DNA from: Choanephora cucurbitarum
Lineage: Eukaryota > Mucoromycota > Mucoromycetes > Mucorales > Choanephoraceae
Assembly: GCA_025331435.1 (NCBI GenBank)
Contig: JAIWNI010000090.1
Location: forward strand, 1-64,000
Direction: 5' to 3'
Length of the DNA: 64,000 nucleotides
The notes under the pieces were generated by a model. It made no database searches. It saw nothing but the letters and a program-made list of their open reading frames with translations, and was not told the DNA's origin. Position 1 is the stretch's first letter. Every line of letters starts with the position of its first letter. A program made the translations under genes and the position numbers. This document shows positions 27,464 through 40,524 of the stretch, in pieces.

Positions 27464-27676
27464 CTATGGCAGTAAGTAATATATGAGAAGTGTTACTGGA
27501 TAAAGTATGAGAGAAGCCTTTCTTTTTTTTTTATCCTTTTTTCTCTTTCTCACGTTCACTCCAAGATCAGCAAAGATGAAAGTGAGCCGACCAATTCTGT
27601 AGCTAAAGGAAGTTGTAGCACCAACAACCACAATATCAACCATAGCGATAAGAGCAACCTTTCTATGACGCGACAT
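27464..27676 (-). other. copy B version of the conserved small open frame
   Basis: Begins MSRHRKVALIAMVDIVVVG and extends further than in copy A, ending LILYPVTLLIYYLLP. Near-identical to copy A over the shared part. The additional hydrophobic end hints at a second membrane segment. Confidence 0.3.
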
Positions 27677-29187
27677 GTCAGCGTTTGTGTTTATTGTTTT
27701 TTGGATAGCCGTTTGCATTCAGCTAAGGCCGACTTCTCATCTACGTGCTTTCGATCTTTTGTTTCTTTTTTCGTTGACATATATCGTACAGAGTAAAGAT
27801 CGAAGCCGAAATAAGAGAAGAACAAAAGGAAAGACGTTTCTTTTTTCTGATACTATAAAAACTTGGCAACACAAACTCACTGATCTTGGTGCTTTAGGGC
27901 ACTTGTTGAGCAGATGCAAACAAGCTGAGCTGCTACAGAATAGGCCGGCATGAGGAAGGTAGTATGAAGAGGCAACACACAGCTCACGATACACGCAGAT
28001 ATACATTTGTGTATATACATACAGTTAAGCGATTATGAATAAGCTAGAGAAAAGTCAGTAAGGTTAGAAAATATAGTAAAGATTGAGAGAATGGGACAGA
28101 GGATGATGACAAGCCGGATACTGGATACTGGATATCATAGATCCGCTAGCTGCTGAAGAAGAAGAAATGAATTGGTCAGGTCATAGGTAAAAGCTATGTA
28201 AAACGAAGATCAAGCGAAAAAAAAATGAATGGATAAAGCATAAAAGAGGTAAATGAGGAAGCAAAACTATAAGAAAAAGCAAAGACAGAGATGGAAGAGG
28301 AAGATATATACAAGTGGACTAAGATACCGGGCGAATGAGTGGGCTCTTCGGAGTCTTTGCAGACCGATTGACACTTGTGCTTGGCAAACTCTAAGGAGCC
28401 ATAGTGGTTATGCCTCAGTATAAGCCTTTTCATTCTTGACAGAGAGATTGTTCTCCAGAGCAAGTAATGCGATACAATGCTCAAGCAAAAGCCGACTCGC
28501 GGCGTGCTCTTGCTCTGTATTGAGATGAGGTCTTGTTCAAGGAACAAGCTAGGTCAAATGGATTGGGTGCGAGCATATTCAATTTGTTTAGTTGATTCGG
28601 TTGATTAGAAAAGGTGTATATGGTAGTGTGATACTTGGACTCAACCAATTCATAGCATATAGAGTAAAGAAATAACAAACACAATCTCAATACAATATGG
28701 CTGCACTAGTACATGGTCAACCGATGATGATAACAATAACGAAAAAAAAATGTTGTGCTTCTTATAGTGAACCACATGTATCTTCTTGAGTCCAAAAACG
28801 AAACTGAGAGAGGAATGGTATTTATCGATTTTGACACTTTTTACCCATTAAAAGAAGGCACATGAAAGGATTGCCGGAGGTATTGTTTGCTGTGGATTTT
28901 AACACCTTCTCTCAAATCAAGGCGCACATGCATACTAGCATTTCTGTACAACCCAACCTGCTTTTACATACTTTTCTTTCTATAATAATAAATCCTCAAC
29001 GAATGATACAGTGAGTTTTGTAAGGAAGAAAAGAACAGCCTTAGCTTCTTTGCAAGTTAGACTGAGCTTACAAATCATGTGTTTAATCTTCGCTGCAAGA
29101 TGAGCAAGCAGCTACAAAAAGAAAGTCTGTACAAGTTGTATTTTGAGACCGAAATGGATGATTTTTCCACAATTGATGCTGATCGTA

Positions 29188-29286
29188 CAGTAGCCGCTCG
29201 ATTTAAGGGTGTTTGATTTAAGAGTATGCTCAATACAAGGGTATATTTCTCAAGAATATACACACTCTTAAATAAAATGACTATTG
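29188..29286. mobile_element. 99-bp miniature TIR element with TA target duplication
   Basis: Ends are inverted repeats of about 26 bp. The left starts CAGTAGCCGCTCGATTTAAG; the right, read inward, starts CAATAGTCATTTTATTTAAG, with about 7 mismatches. TA dinucleotides flank it (29186-29187 and 29287-29288). Copy A has the uninterrupted site with a single TA at 16258-16259, so insertion with TA duplication is shown directly. TA targets are the mark of the Tc1/mariner superfamily. The element has no coding capacity and would need a transposase in trans. Confidence 0.85.
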
Positions 29287-29430
29287 TATGTTGGTTCTTT
29301 GCCAGAAATAAAAAGTTTATTTTTATACAGCAAACCAGCAAGAACTTTGATTTGGACTACTGCCTTTTGTCAATAAAGCTTTTATGGACACAAAGCAACC
29401 TTTTTTTTCTTCAGAGAAGATTTTGTAGGT

Positions 29431-31370
29431 GTTGCTGGCATTTGATCAGACATCAAATGTTTACAAAGATAAACCTCTTTCTATAGTAAATGTAAAGAGT
29501 GGAAACTTTTTAAAGAACTCAACTAAACATACTTACGCAGTTAATTTCAGCTTTTTGTAAAAAGAATAGATACTCGACTCTTTCAATCTTCATTTAAGAC
29601 CCAAAAATTTCAGCTAAATTCAATAATTGCTGGTTAGTTGAGATTCAGTCAGTTGAGCTGTGTACTGGCGGAAATCGCGAAAAGCAATTTGGTCTTGTTC
29701 CAAAGGATATGTAAACTGAGCAGTCATCGCGCTAAACCTATCAAAAAAAGGCTTTTTTTTCGAAATCAGCGACACCACAACAATAATTTATTTGTTCAGG
29801 GATTTAGTTTGTATCAGATGTCAAAAGTGGGAGAAGTCTTTTTTTTTTATTGAGTTTATTTTTGTGATTATTTGACTTACAGCTCAAAAATAAAGTTTAT
29901 TCAAGCAAAATCACCAAAAGAATGTCAACAACTTGCGAGCTCTTAAAAGTAAATGCTTGTTCTATTTTGGCTTAAGTGCATATGGCAGGTACAACTGATC
30001 AAACTGACATAGTTTGTTGCTTTCTCACAAACATCAAAAAGCGGAGAGTCAACGCGCTTTGACCATCTTAACATGGTTGGACAAGTGTTGCTGTAATCAC
30101 ACCGATCAAAAAATGACCACGTATTTACGTGCCAGCACACCGGTTCTGCTGTGCTCGAAACGTCCTCGAAAACACCAACGAAGGCGTTCTGGCGTGCTCC
30201 CTCGTTACACAAAGGTAGGGGTTTAAATCAAAATTTCAAGTAGAGATGACGCTTTTGGACTTATGGTGCTACTTCATTTTAAAGCTCAATTTTTTTTAGC
30301 CTTTAGGCCTTTTGTTTGATTGGATTATTGTTTATAAAAATGTGGCTTTTATTATTTTTAAATTGGTATATTAAGATGATAACGAGCTACGGTAATGGAA
30401 TGCCTGCCTGCAGTATAATGGCTACAAGGGGTATCCTTTGGTTGCTATATCGAACTAAATGATCCTTACCTTGATATTTGCAAAGAGAATTTTGGAGCTA
30501 AATGTAAAGCGAGATCATAACGGGTGCGATAGATGTGGTCTATGTAAAAATTTTAGTTGAAGCTTACAAATAAGGATTAAGCGATACATACTTGTTTGTC
30601 TTCCAAGCAATTTGAATATAAAAGCGAGCTAGTCGTAAGAATCAGTGCCTAAATACCTTTGGTGACGTATGTAGTACTTGCTCACAGTAACAAGTTGAAA
30701 GCTGCAAGTAAAGCGATGGTCAGTAAAAAAGTATTGAGAAACGCGTATTTAACCTTACCTGTTTTTTCAACTTATCTTCTTACTTGAGAGAACATATAAA
30801 ATATAAAACTAATATCAACTGTAACAAAAAAATATTAGATAATGCAATGAGAAAGCTTTTGAATTACTTACTTCAAGAATAGAGGTACTTATTCAAAAAT
30901 AAAACGAAATAAAACAAAACGACAAAGAAAGAAAAAGAGAAAATTGATAAGTTGGAAATAACTCTTTTTTTTTTTTTAATTTTCCAACACCGTTCTTTTT
31001 CTTCGTCCAATAAAGTCCATAGTTTGATTTGTCTTGAGAATAATGTCTTATTTTCTATTCAAAAATGGAAGCACCGTACTACAACGAAAGAAAAATATTT
31101 GAAAGTAAGTCGATATTGTAGGCATTCAACTTTTTAAGCCTGCAAGAGTAAGTCGACGGGCATCGAATTATAAAAATTCGTATCACCACTCTGCTCAAAA
31201 AGGAAGAAAGTGTTCAAAATGCGTTTTTTTGGTCGAAAATAGTAATCGCACATTTATTCCTCCAAAAACTGTCACTCAAGCTGCCTTTTTGGGATTTTTT
31301 GGCGGATAAAGGTTTACGAGGACGTCCAATCTGTTCTAGCACGTAAATACGTGGTTGATTTTTGATCGGT
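29431..31370. other. 1.9-kb insertion within repeat copy B, with internal inverted repeat
   Basis: This DNA is absent from copy A. It contains two inverted, partly matching segments near 30090-30170 and 31300-31390. Both hold ACCGATCAAAAA, then CCACGTATTTACGTGC and a CGTCCTCG word. The minus-strand segment (31423-31214) is open. It reads YADAYYTNSFLK, then a GRPRKPLSAKKSQKG stretch and ITIFDQK. That order is loosely like the distal part of piggyBac-type (DDE_Tnp_1_7) transposases. Low confidence; probably a decayed nested element. Confidence 0.4.
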
Positions 31371-31660
31371 GCAGCATGTTTTAAAAAGGAGTTTGTATAG
31401 TAAGCATCAGCATAAATCAACAAAAGTGAAGACTTCTCTCAACTCTTTAGACCTTATTCACGCTTCTTCTTTATTTGTTCTTTTACTGCTTCAAGTTATT
31501 TTCGCATGAAAATAAACAACAAGGTGAACAATGATGCAATAGAACAGGACTGCTTATCAGAGGACTGGCTTCCACAAAATTTTCTGCCTGTCAAAAAACT
31601 ATAAATAAGGATCAAAAAATGACTTCTCTGATTTTGTTTTTTTCAATTCACATCATTTTA

Positions 31661-31988
31661 CAAATGAAGAATGAATGGGCGGTCGTTCTATCTTCTTGGT
31701 GCAAAACTTAAACTTTGTATTTGTTCTGTTGGGCTAAGGGGCAAACAATGAAGCATGAGCGGATGGTAGTTCTCTTCTTGTAGTTGGGTTCAACACCCTT
31801 CTTTTGTTCTGTTGGGCTACGGGGACAACAAGAACGAATGGGCGGCCTTCTTTCTTTAAGTGAGAGTCAAATCTTGCTTTTCTTTTGTTGAGCTAAGGGG
31901 CAAACAATGAAGAATGAACGGTAGGTGGTTCTATCTTCTTTGAGTGAGGTTCAAACTTCGCTTTTCTTCTGTTGGGCTAAGGGACAAT
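31661..31988 (+). repeat. about 77-bp minisatellite, four units (copy B)
   Basis: Four tandem units, each ending GTTGGGCTAAGGG or a close variant and beginning with an AAGAATGAA/GAACGG word. Copy A has two units at the same place. Confidence 0.85.
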
Positions 31989-32870
31989 TTTAAAATGAAA
32001 AAATGAATGAAAACAAATGAATGAAAACAAATGAAAATGGCTTTACCAGACAAGAATCTCATAATTCAAGTGTATATCTCGGCTGCAAAGCGCTCTTCTA
32101 CTTTTGGATTACTGTTGTTGTTGTTTTTCGGCTGAAATAAGAAATAATTGAGCTCAAAATTTACCAACTTTGCCTATAATTTTGTATCTTAGAGGTCCCT
32201 TATGTCATCTTCTTTTGTCAAAGCAAAAAAAAAAAAAAGACATTAGCATACAATAGATCGACTGACATCTTGATCATGTATTATAAGTAAGACTGTTTAA
32301 CAAACAATCACAATTGAGACTGGTAAGCTGATAAGGGAATGATTCGTATTTCTTCATTGATCTATTTGACAATGAGTTGATTTGGATCTTGCGATACAAA
32401 AAAATTGACAGGACAAGAAAAAGGTGTTGGGAACCTAAGTCATTTCGTATATGCATTATAATGTGAAGAAGAAAGTGAAATTGAAATCTTATCTGTCCTT
32501 TGCCTTTGTGTTTCATTAATGAATTTAAGCAAATATTGTCAGGTGTAGAAGGAAATGATAACGATATGCTTGGAAAGATCTCTCTAAAGCTTGAGGTTGT
32601 TCATTAGATGACTATATCTGAACAAAAGCCATGTGCTTTATAGAGACTTGGAAAGAGAGAGCTAGTGAACTTTAATGGGAGCGGCTTTATAGCACGGAAA
32701 TACAATCAATAGATATGACAAATCAACTACTGCATGGCGACTGGTCTCTTCCTCTTTCCACTCCTTCTTCTTCCTTTATTCTACAAAATTCAATCCAATC
32801 TGATGTAAATGTGTCAAGCAATTAAACGAGAACAATACGAAAAACTAGTACCCCTGAAGTTCTGCGGGCA

Positions 32871-34393
32871 TCAAAAGTAGGCGCACGAAGTATTACCTAA
32901 AAACAAAGGAAGACTCTAAAACAGCATAAAAATAGTGTGGTATATTTGGTTAAGGTAAAGACTTCCAATATCCAGATCAAGAAATTTAGATAGTAGCAAA
33001 TACCTTATAGCGCAATACACTCATACGACAAAACAGAAGGAAAAAAAAAAAGAGAGAGAGAGAGAGAGAGAATAGGCAAAAGACCATAGACATCTCTTGG
33101 AGAGGATTCTGAATGGAACAAATAACAGATGTATCACAAAAAACCCTCCGTATAAAGATGATCTATGTAGGATAATTAGCCGTAAACAAACAGGAATAAT
33201 TTAACCATGTCAAGCTACAGTAACTTGAATATCAAAGCATGACCTGGGTATTTGGGTAATTTCCAGGCACAAGACGTCAGGCCACTCATGAGTCGAATCA
33301 ACAATCATCCGCATTAAACCAGCACATCAGAAGAGCGCCACATTTATCTTGAGGTAGAACAAGAAACTCTATTCGACTCTTTTCCCTTTTTTAAAGTAAA
33401 GCCTAGCCCTTACAACTCTAACAAAAAAGGTCTCGGCGGATAAATCCGGCTACTTTAAACAACATGAACATACAAACACTCCTTGTCTACTCTTGCACCT
33501 CATTATCCGGTCCTCTTTTCAGCAATAACAGTGTATAGTGTGGTCTTGTTGACTAGATCAATAAGTTGCATAGTTGAAAACAGACTTAATTTTCTCTTTG
33601 GAATAGCCAGATTGTCAAGCCTTTTTTTAAGGTTGATCTGTAAAACCCTGCTTCATTCAGCATAAATTATCCAAATAAATCAATAAAGTGACACTCCAGC
33701 CCCCTTTGACTGTTTCCAAAATTGTATTTCGTTTAGAAAGTACAAAAGACCAGCTTCATATCATTTCTGTCTTGTCTTTTACAATTTCACCTTTTGGATT
33801 CTATGACCCACTTTCTTTCAACAGCATGTTGATGAACAAATCTGTTACTAAATGAATCCTATATTACGTTAAAAATAGCTGCTGAATAGACAAAAAAGGA
33901 TTGTAGAAATTTACAGATTAAATTTATTTGATGCTAATTATGGGATTGTCTGTCTTACAGTTAAGCTTAGATTAAGGTTCGGTTGAATAGTTTCGGATCA
34001 TGCTGACAAAAAAGATTCCACATCAATTCACCTAATACTCTAGGCTTCTCTCAAAGCAAGCTGTGCTCATAGATCATTGGCCTTGTGGAAATAGGTTTCA
34101 TTCTATTAATAGAATATCAATTTTGAGAATATAACTCATATGGGTGTAGAGTGGTACCAAATACATTTTTATGGCGGGTATGGTTTTCCTGTATTAAAAT
34201 CCCACTCTTTTTATTTCAAGCAATCATCTTCCATTCAAACAAAAGGAAAATAAAGAGATCATTTTAAGCTCTTTCAAGCTAGTTTGTTAGTACGCTACTA
34301 TTTCTCAGAATATTGTTTTTTCCTTTTTTAGACGTTGTTATCAAGTAAACTGCATCTTCCTTTTTAAAAAAGGCAATACGCGCCACTTTATTA
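32871..34393. other. end of the gene desert
   Basis: No gene supported. A GA microsatellite lies at 33051-33071. The rest is unremarkable A/T-rich DNA running into the 3' flank of the secreted-protein gene. Confidence 0.55.
33051..33071 (+). repeat. (AG)n microsatellite
   Basis: About ten AG units preceded by a poly-A run. Confidence 0.95.
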
Positions 34394-35278
34394 TTATTCA
34401 AGCTCATCGTAATACTCATTTAGTTGTTCAATGATATCCGCCTTCATCCTGGAAAACAAATCAACAAATTGAAGATGCAATTCCATTAACAGTTGAACAC
34501 GTAGATCAGCCAAGTGTTGTCTCAAGAAGTCAACTTCTTGATGCGCCCATGGCTTGCTTTGCGCCTGATAGGATCTACTTACCACCAAAAGAGGGTGTGA
34601 CAACCAAGAAAGCCATCTGTGTGACATACTCTCTACCTCTGTACCTTGAATCATCATCCGAATATCCTGTTGTACTCGCTCTACCAGTTGATACGCATCC
34701 ATCTGCTCAATCAATTGGGTGGCCAAGATACTGTTCAAGGAAGAGAGTAAGTAAGAGAGTTCTGTTTCAATCCTGCTAGGTTCCAATAATCTGTTCTCCC
34801 ATAATGTCTTCCAATGGCGTTGGATGATGGGATCAATGGATTCATAGATATGTGCGTTCATTGACTGTACATGCTTGCTGATAATAGTGGGTATCTTTAG
34901 CAACTGATTTCCTATCAACAGGGTTAGTTATATCATAATATACAAACAACAGGCTACTTTACTTGACATCGTCTGATCAATACCCAAGAATTGAACTTGA
35001 GCCTTTAATAGTTGACATCTTGACTCTGTTGGCATATAGATAAGGTAGAGGAATAGTTCTTCACTCTGAGAATTCAACGCTGTATCCACTAGATTTTCAT
35101 AGTGTTGAACAACTTCTGTATAAAGAATGTACTCTTCCGATGAGTAGTCTGAATTGACTTCAAATGGCTGTGTTTGTTGCAAGTAAAATGCAGTTTGGGG
35201 TGCTTTGGCATGTGTGACAGCAAGAGCATGGCAGCCACAACAGAGACAGTAGAGTAAGACAAAATAATATACAAGCAT
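34394..35278 (-). CDS. predicted secreted helical protein, unknown function
   Basis: Two exons (35278-34963 and 34911-34394) give 277 residues. The start at 35278 is chosen because it opens directly with a signal peptide (LVYYFVLLYCLCC, likely cleaved after HALA). In-frame upstream Met codons only add an unstructured leader. The remainder is rich in Gln, Glu and Leu and looks all-helical. It ends in an acidic YYDELE tail, with no membrane segment beyond the N-terminus. I do not recognise a family. It lies 230 bp downstream of MMS19 on the same strand, so it may depend on a short promoter there. Confidence 0.7.
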
Positions 35279-35507
35279 AAGATTGAGAGAGGATATGAGA
35301 GAGAGAAAGTAAAAGAATAGAAAGAAAGTGTTTGAATGCAGCTTGAATTTTAACTGTTCTGATGAGTACTCTTTGTTTCGTGTACAGAACAAGTCGATTG
35401 ATTGTCCGCATTAGTTATGTCAAACAGAATCCGAGGTTAAAGTTTCATTTTTATTTCTTAATCTAGAAAATAGTGTATAGTGCCAAAAAGAAAAAGATAA
35501 TGAAATG

Positions 35508-38500
35508 TTATTTACCAATAGTAAACCTGTATTGATGTTAGAATAAATATAGATATAGAAAGGATCATTCCTTACCATGTCTCTCTACAATCAACAGCAT
35601 GTTTACGAACCGCTCGTTTCTTGTCATCTAAAGCAACGCCTAATTCTTTCACTACTGAGGGTTTGAAGGGAGACAAGATATCTGATTTCCCCTTTCTAGC
35701 AATCTCACAGAGACAATCTAGAGCAAGAATACGTGCGGTGGCTGTATGTGATTGTGTGATTCTCAAGAGTGCATGAATGAATGAACCCAGATGCTGTATC
35801 ACAAGATCTTGAGCATTAGGAACAATATGCTGTACTACTCTCAAGGTGGACTGGACCAAATGAGGATCTTCAGTAGAGAGTGCTGATATGATAGGTACCA
35901 TTAACTATGAAAATAACAGGTCAGTTTATATAAGACTGGCTCATAAAGATACCCTACTTTGTAAAGTTCATTGATAGTCACTTGTTGAGGACTGTGTTGA
36001 ATCAGATGAATCAATGCAGTCAAGTAATAAATCTGAATTTCTATACAATAAACCTAAGTGAATAAGCCTCGCTTCTTTAATTAAAAACGATAATTACCTG
36101 GATGAAGAATGTCTTTTTGTTCTGAACCTTGCATGAGTTTCCTAACGCAATAGTTGAAAACACGTTGTTTATAGAGAACCTATCTTTTCAATTTAAAAAG
36201 GGGTTGTCTTTGTGATTCAACAGTTGAACTTACAGAAACAACAGCATGAGAAGCCTTGTTCAGCACAAGTTCATCATGTTCTAGCAAGACAACAAAACTA
36301 TCGGCAGCTTCTTTTCCAATCTCAGGAACCCCACACATCTGAATGACACTGTCCAGCAGTTCAAAGCCATAGGTATGGCCCTTTTGAATCAACGATTTGA
36401 TGATCTAGAGATACGCCATTGAGTAGACTATAGATATACATATAGCACTGCACTTACCCATACAAATACAGTAAGAGGATTGGGCTGTTTCAAATGTGGC
36501 ATCAGTTCTTCTTTTATCACTTGTTGAATAGAATGAATCAGTTGGCCTATATGACTTGTTCAGTAAATTCTATCACACACACTTTCTATAGATCAATAGC
36601 CTTACTGTTATTTGATTTATTGATGATTGAACTCGTCATTTTGCTTAACGCCAACTGTCTTGCTTTGGAAGGTGATTGAATGGCTGTCTGTATTGATTTC
36701 TTCAGGAATTCAGCTACATCGTAAACAGGCAATTGTACCTAATTCAAGCACACTGTATCAGTCTTTTTTTTTATCACGTCTAACTAAACCTGCTTACGTC
36801 TTTTCGACAATTGCCTACAATGGCAGTAAACAATAAAGTTACATCTATTCTATCATTCTTGGATAGATCAAATATCGATAAGTCAGCATTCTCTTGTGAC
36901 ATGCTATTTGGATCCAACACCGATAGATCGCCCTGGACAAACAATCGAAAAGCATCTTGAACACTTTGCGATTGTTGACTATGTACAGCGTGTTTAATAC
37001 ATCTCTCTTCTCAAGTATCTTTCTCTTACTTTGTATCTGATAAACGTAGAGTGATAGCAATGATCATAGCAAATTGATCTATCAAGGTATCATCCAAATA
37101 CCATGATTCTTTAATCAGATGAGAAGTACAATGACCTAGAAGGAAAGGTAACAGAAAAGTACGGCCTAGAGTAAGAACATCTGTATGTTTAGAAGCAGTA
37201 CGATAGATAAACAACAGAGTAGTAGCAAGATCATGAATATATGCAGATTGTGGCTGGCCTAAAACAAAAGAAATTAGCTTGGATGAGTTTTGCATAAAAA
37301 ATCAAATGTTCTTTTTCTTTTACCTAAAAAAGAACAAGCATAATCCAGTCGATCAACAAGTGAATGAATGACTGTTACAAAGACGGCAGGATAAGCGCCT
37401 AATACTTTGATTGCCTCTAGGGCATCTCTATAATGTTCAGATACAGTAGGTGTATCGCGAGAAGCAAGTGTGTTCAAAAGGACAGGAAAGGTATGTTGGC
37501 CAATGGAGACTGGGTATAATTTGGCAATGACACCAAGAATGGAAAGCGCAAGGTGCCTAAACACTTTCTTTCGTCAGACTTTTTTTCTTTCATTTTACAA
37601 CTGCCTTCACTTGCCTGATTTCCTTTTCTTGTAGAACCAATTGATGGGTAAGGTGACCAACGGCAACATAGATCTAAATGTCATAACATAAGCCCTAAGC
37701 CAGCCTTTTTCTTCTTTTTAGACTTACCTCTTCTTGTTTGAGGAAATGCTTCATCAAGACCATTTCATGAAATCCCTTTAGACTGGCTTGCTTAATAGGT
37801 GTATGGGCGGCACTAGAATCAGCTAACGAGAGAATAAACATCTGCAGGATCTGTTGTTTATACATCAACAGAGGTGTCTGGAAATCTCTATCTAGATAGC
37901 CTATGAGTGAACATCACCCATCAGACACGCTACTCTACTTACCATAGCCCACATCTTCCACTGAACCATACAATGTCTTACTGGCAATCAAGAGTTCAGT
38001 CAAGATATCTAGAATGGCCTTTTGTTGTCCAGCTGATTCAACAGAGGTATACTGTTGATAGATGATAGGCACAGCTGTGTGGGTGACAGAGGTACAGGCA
38101 GGATCAGATGCAGAGGCAGCTGCTCTCAAGATAGAAGCAGCCGATCGAGCATGTTTGAGTTCTGGCTGCTTTAGTGCCTGCACACAGGTCTGTAAGAGGC
38201 CATCAATCGCTCGTTCCACAGGATCACGAATGTTGGCAATACTGATGCCTGTGCCTAGAGTGGCAACTACATGATGGATGGTCTGAAGTGCAATCTCTAC
38301 CATGGTAACATCTGCTCCCTCATAGACTTCTTTCACAAGAGCGTCAAACAAGTCTTGAGCATGTGGCAAGATGGCATGCGCACCATAGGCAGGTGCACAT
38401 AAACTGATGGTCTCCATCACATCCTTTTTGGCGCTTCCCTTGGTTGTCAATAGCTTTTCAATCAAGAGAGGCGTAGCATAAAAGGCAAAATAGGGTGTGG

Positions 38501-39488
38501 CAGCTAGACAACGACGTAAGCTGATCTTCAAGTCTTCTGTGGTGATACTCAGGTCAGCATGATTGGGTGCTGCAAAACTGATGGGGAAGTAACAAAAGAC
38601 AACCTCAAACAGATCTTCGATATGACGAGAGATATCAAAGCGATCAATGATGGCACGGACTAGATCAAAAGCAACCAATAGATTTCGAGGATCTTTTTCT
38701 CCATCCATACAATGAATAAAGTCATCAATAAATGTGATTTTGGATCTTTGGATTTCTAAGTAAATATAAAGTGAGTATGGGATATTCAGACAAATGATTG
38801 CGCTTACCTGAAGGATAGCGTTCAATGGATTTAGCTAGAATACAGAGTATCTTCAATCGACTTTGTTGAGATTGCTTTTTGACCTTGATGTGGCGAAATA
38901 GACTATAGATGATAAGGGTCAATGGCACACTATCAAATGAAAGTAGGAAATAGTTACATGTCACAGAGTGCAATGGTACTTTTGCCTGAAATGGTGTCTG
39001 TATGAATCAAGACAGAGAGAATATCAATACACCGAGGTAAAGAGACATTATCCCTTAGGCGGTCACCTAGGAACTGAAGCACAGCATCCACTAAACTGCC
39101 ATATCAATACACTGTTGAATCTTATTTTTTTTTTTTTACCTGTATTGACATCTAAGGAAGATTGACTGGGTGTGACTACTTGTGCCAAAAGTTCAATACC
39201 TGAAGAAAAAAAATAAATAAAAAATAAATAGCTATAGACAGAAACCATAAAAGAAACACGTACATTTTACTTTATAAGCAATTTCGCCCTTTTTCCAAAT
39301 GGTGGTTAAATAGTCTACAATGTCTATCAGTCCAGTAGTCTGTTGAGTGGAATCTAAGAGGAGAGATGAGAAACAGAATGAGGTGACATGAGTGTAGACT
39401 TACATAATAACACATAGGCAAGTAAGGAAGGCTCAATATCTGTCTTTTCGGAATGAAACCATTCTTTAAGCAGTTGAAAGATATCCAT
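35508..39488 (-). CDS. MMS19: MMS19, cytosolic Fe-S cluster assembly targeting factor
   Basis: About 18 exons make a roughly 1,000-residue HEAT-repeat protein. MMS19 works with the CIA complex to hand Fe-S clusters to DNA repair and replication enzymes (XPD, polymerases, FANCJ-type helicases). Diagnostic stretches are CMDGEKDPRNLLVAF (near 38.7 kb), FCYFPISFAAP with the following TTEDLKISLRRCLA, and the C-terminal LDDKKRAVRKHAVDCRETW. A last small exon (35526-35508) restores the WFxxG-type end. The start at 39488 (MDIFQLLKEW) follows an A/T-rich leader. Two junctions are odd: a GC-AG intron at 37614-37557, and an apparent 28-nt intron or frameshift at 38957-38930. Family assignment is firm. 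Confidence 0.93.
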
Positions 39489-40524
39489 GTAACTTGTAAA
39501 TGATCGAAAATCAAGTATAGACAAAAATAAGGTAAAAAGGGAAAAATAAAAATCTGATAACAATAATAATTTTTTTATCTGATTTTCCTTTAAATTCTGA
39601 CTCAGCTCTTCGCTTTCTAATCAACAAATGAAGACTGTCACAGGGGGAAAGCACTTGATTGAAAAAGTCAAGAGATATAAGGAATGTGTATGGTTGTCTT
39701 TGAGCAATAGCCTTATGTTGATGAGCGCTTTTGGATAAGCCATGATAATGAAGAGCTTCATTGTGATATATACTCTAAAAGCATGTATCAGCAAAAGTAA
39801 GCTGAACCAATACAGACATGCAGAGAGGAATGCTTTTTATATCGAGAATACATATTTACAAAGTTTGGCAGCACCTGGATACAAGCAAGAACAGTGTTTT
39901 ATTTTGACGATATACTTTATCACTGGCACAAAAAAAGTGCAAGGAACCAACAAACGTATACCTTTTCCGGAAATAGATTGCACTCTGTAGGTTTGGGCGG
40001 TGTTATGAAGGAGTTTTTAAAGAGTACCATGCTATAGGTAGCGAACCGTGGAAGTTTCTTATAAAAATGAAGCAAAATAAAGACTTATGCAAGTAACTGA
40101 TTCTTAAGAGAATATGTTCAGTTATATGCTTTTTATCTAGGATCAAAGTTATAACTAAATCTCTTTATCAGAGTAATGTTAAGGCTATGGACTATTATTC
40201 AAAGGTATTCTTCAGGTATAAGAAGATGCTTATCAAATATATGTCACTTGTATGAAATTTACGTGTAAGATTATTATCCGTAGTGTAATGTGCTCTCAAA
40301 AGTAATAAAATAAGAGTTGAAACTAAGTCAAAAAAAGAGAAAAGAATAAGTTCCTGAAGGCTATTTTAGAAGTGAGTCAAAAAGCTATTTCTTTATTCTA
40401 AAAATTGATGAAATACAGTGCGAACAGAAATAAGCTACAGATTTACAACTCCGTAATTTGATCATACATTCCATTCTTGTTCTGTTGGCCTTCTCATCAC
40501 CCTTTTCTTTAAAAGCATACAAAA
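39489..40524. other. intergenic, promoter of MMS19 and nothing recognisable beyond
   Basis: An 82-codon open frame at 39742-39990 shows no known motif. The rest is A/T-rich and unassigned. Confidence 0.5.

Larger units (their letters stand above)
26385..32870 (+). repeat. long anonymous repeat, copy B (direct, interrupted)
   Basis: Collinear with copy A across 26385-29430 and again across 31371-32870; about 1.9 kb of unrelated DNA sits between the two parts. It also carries a precise 99-bp insertion at 29188-29286. It lacks the 14-bp array and the 87-bp block of copy A, and has four instead of two units of the 77-bp minisatellite. Edges approximate. No intact gene inside. Confidence 0.8.
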
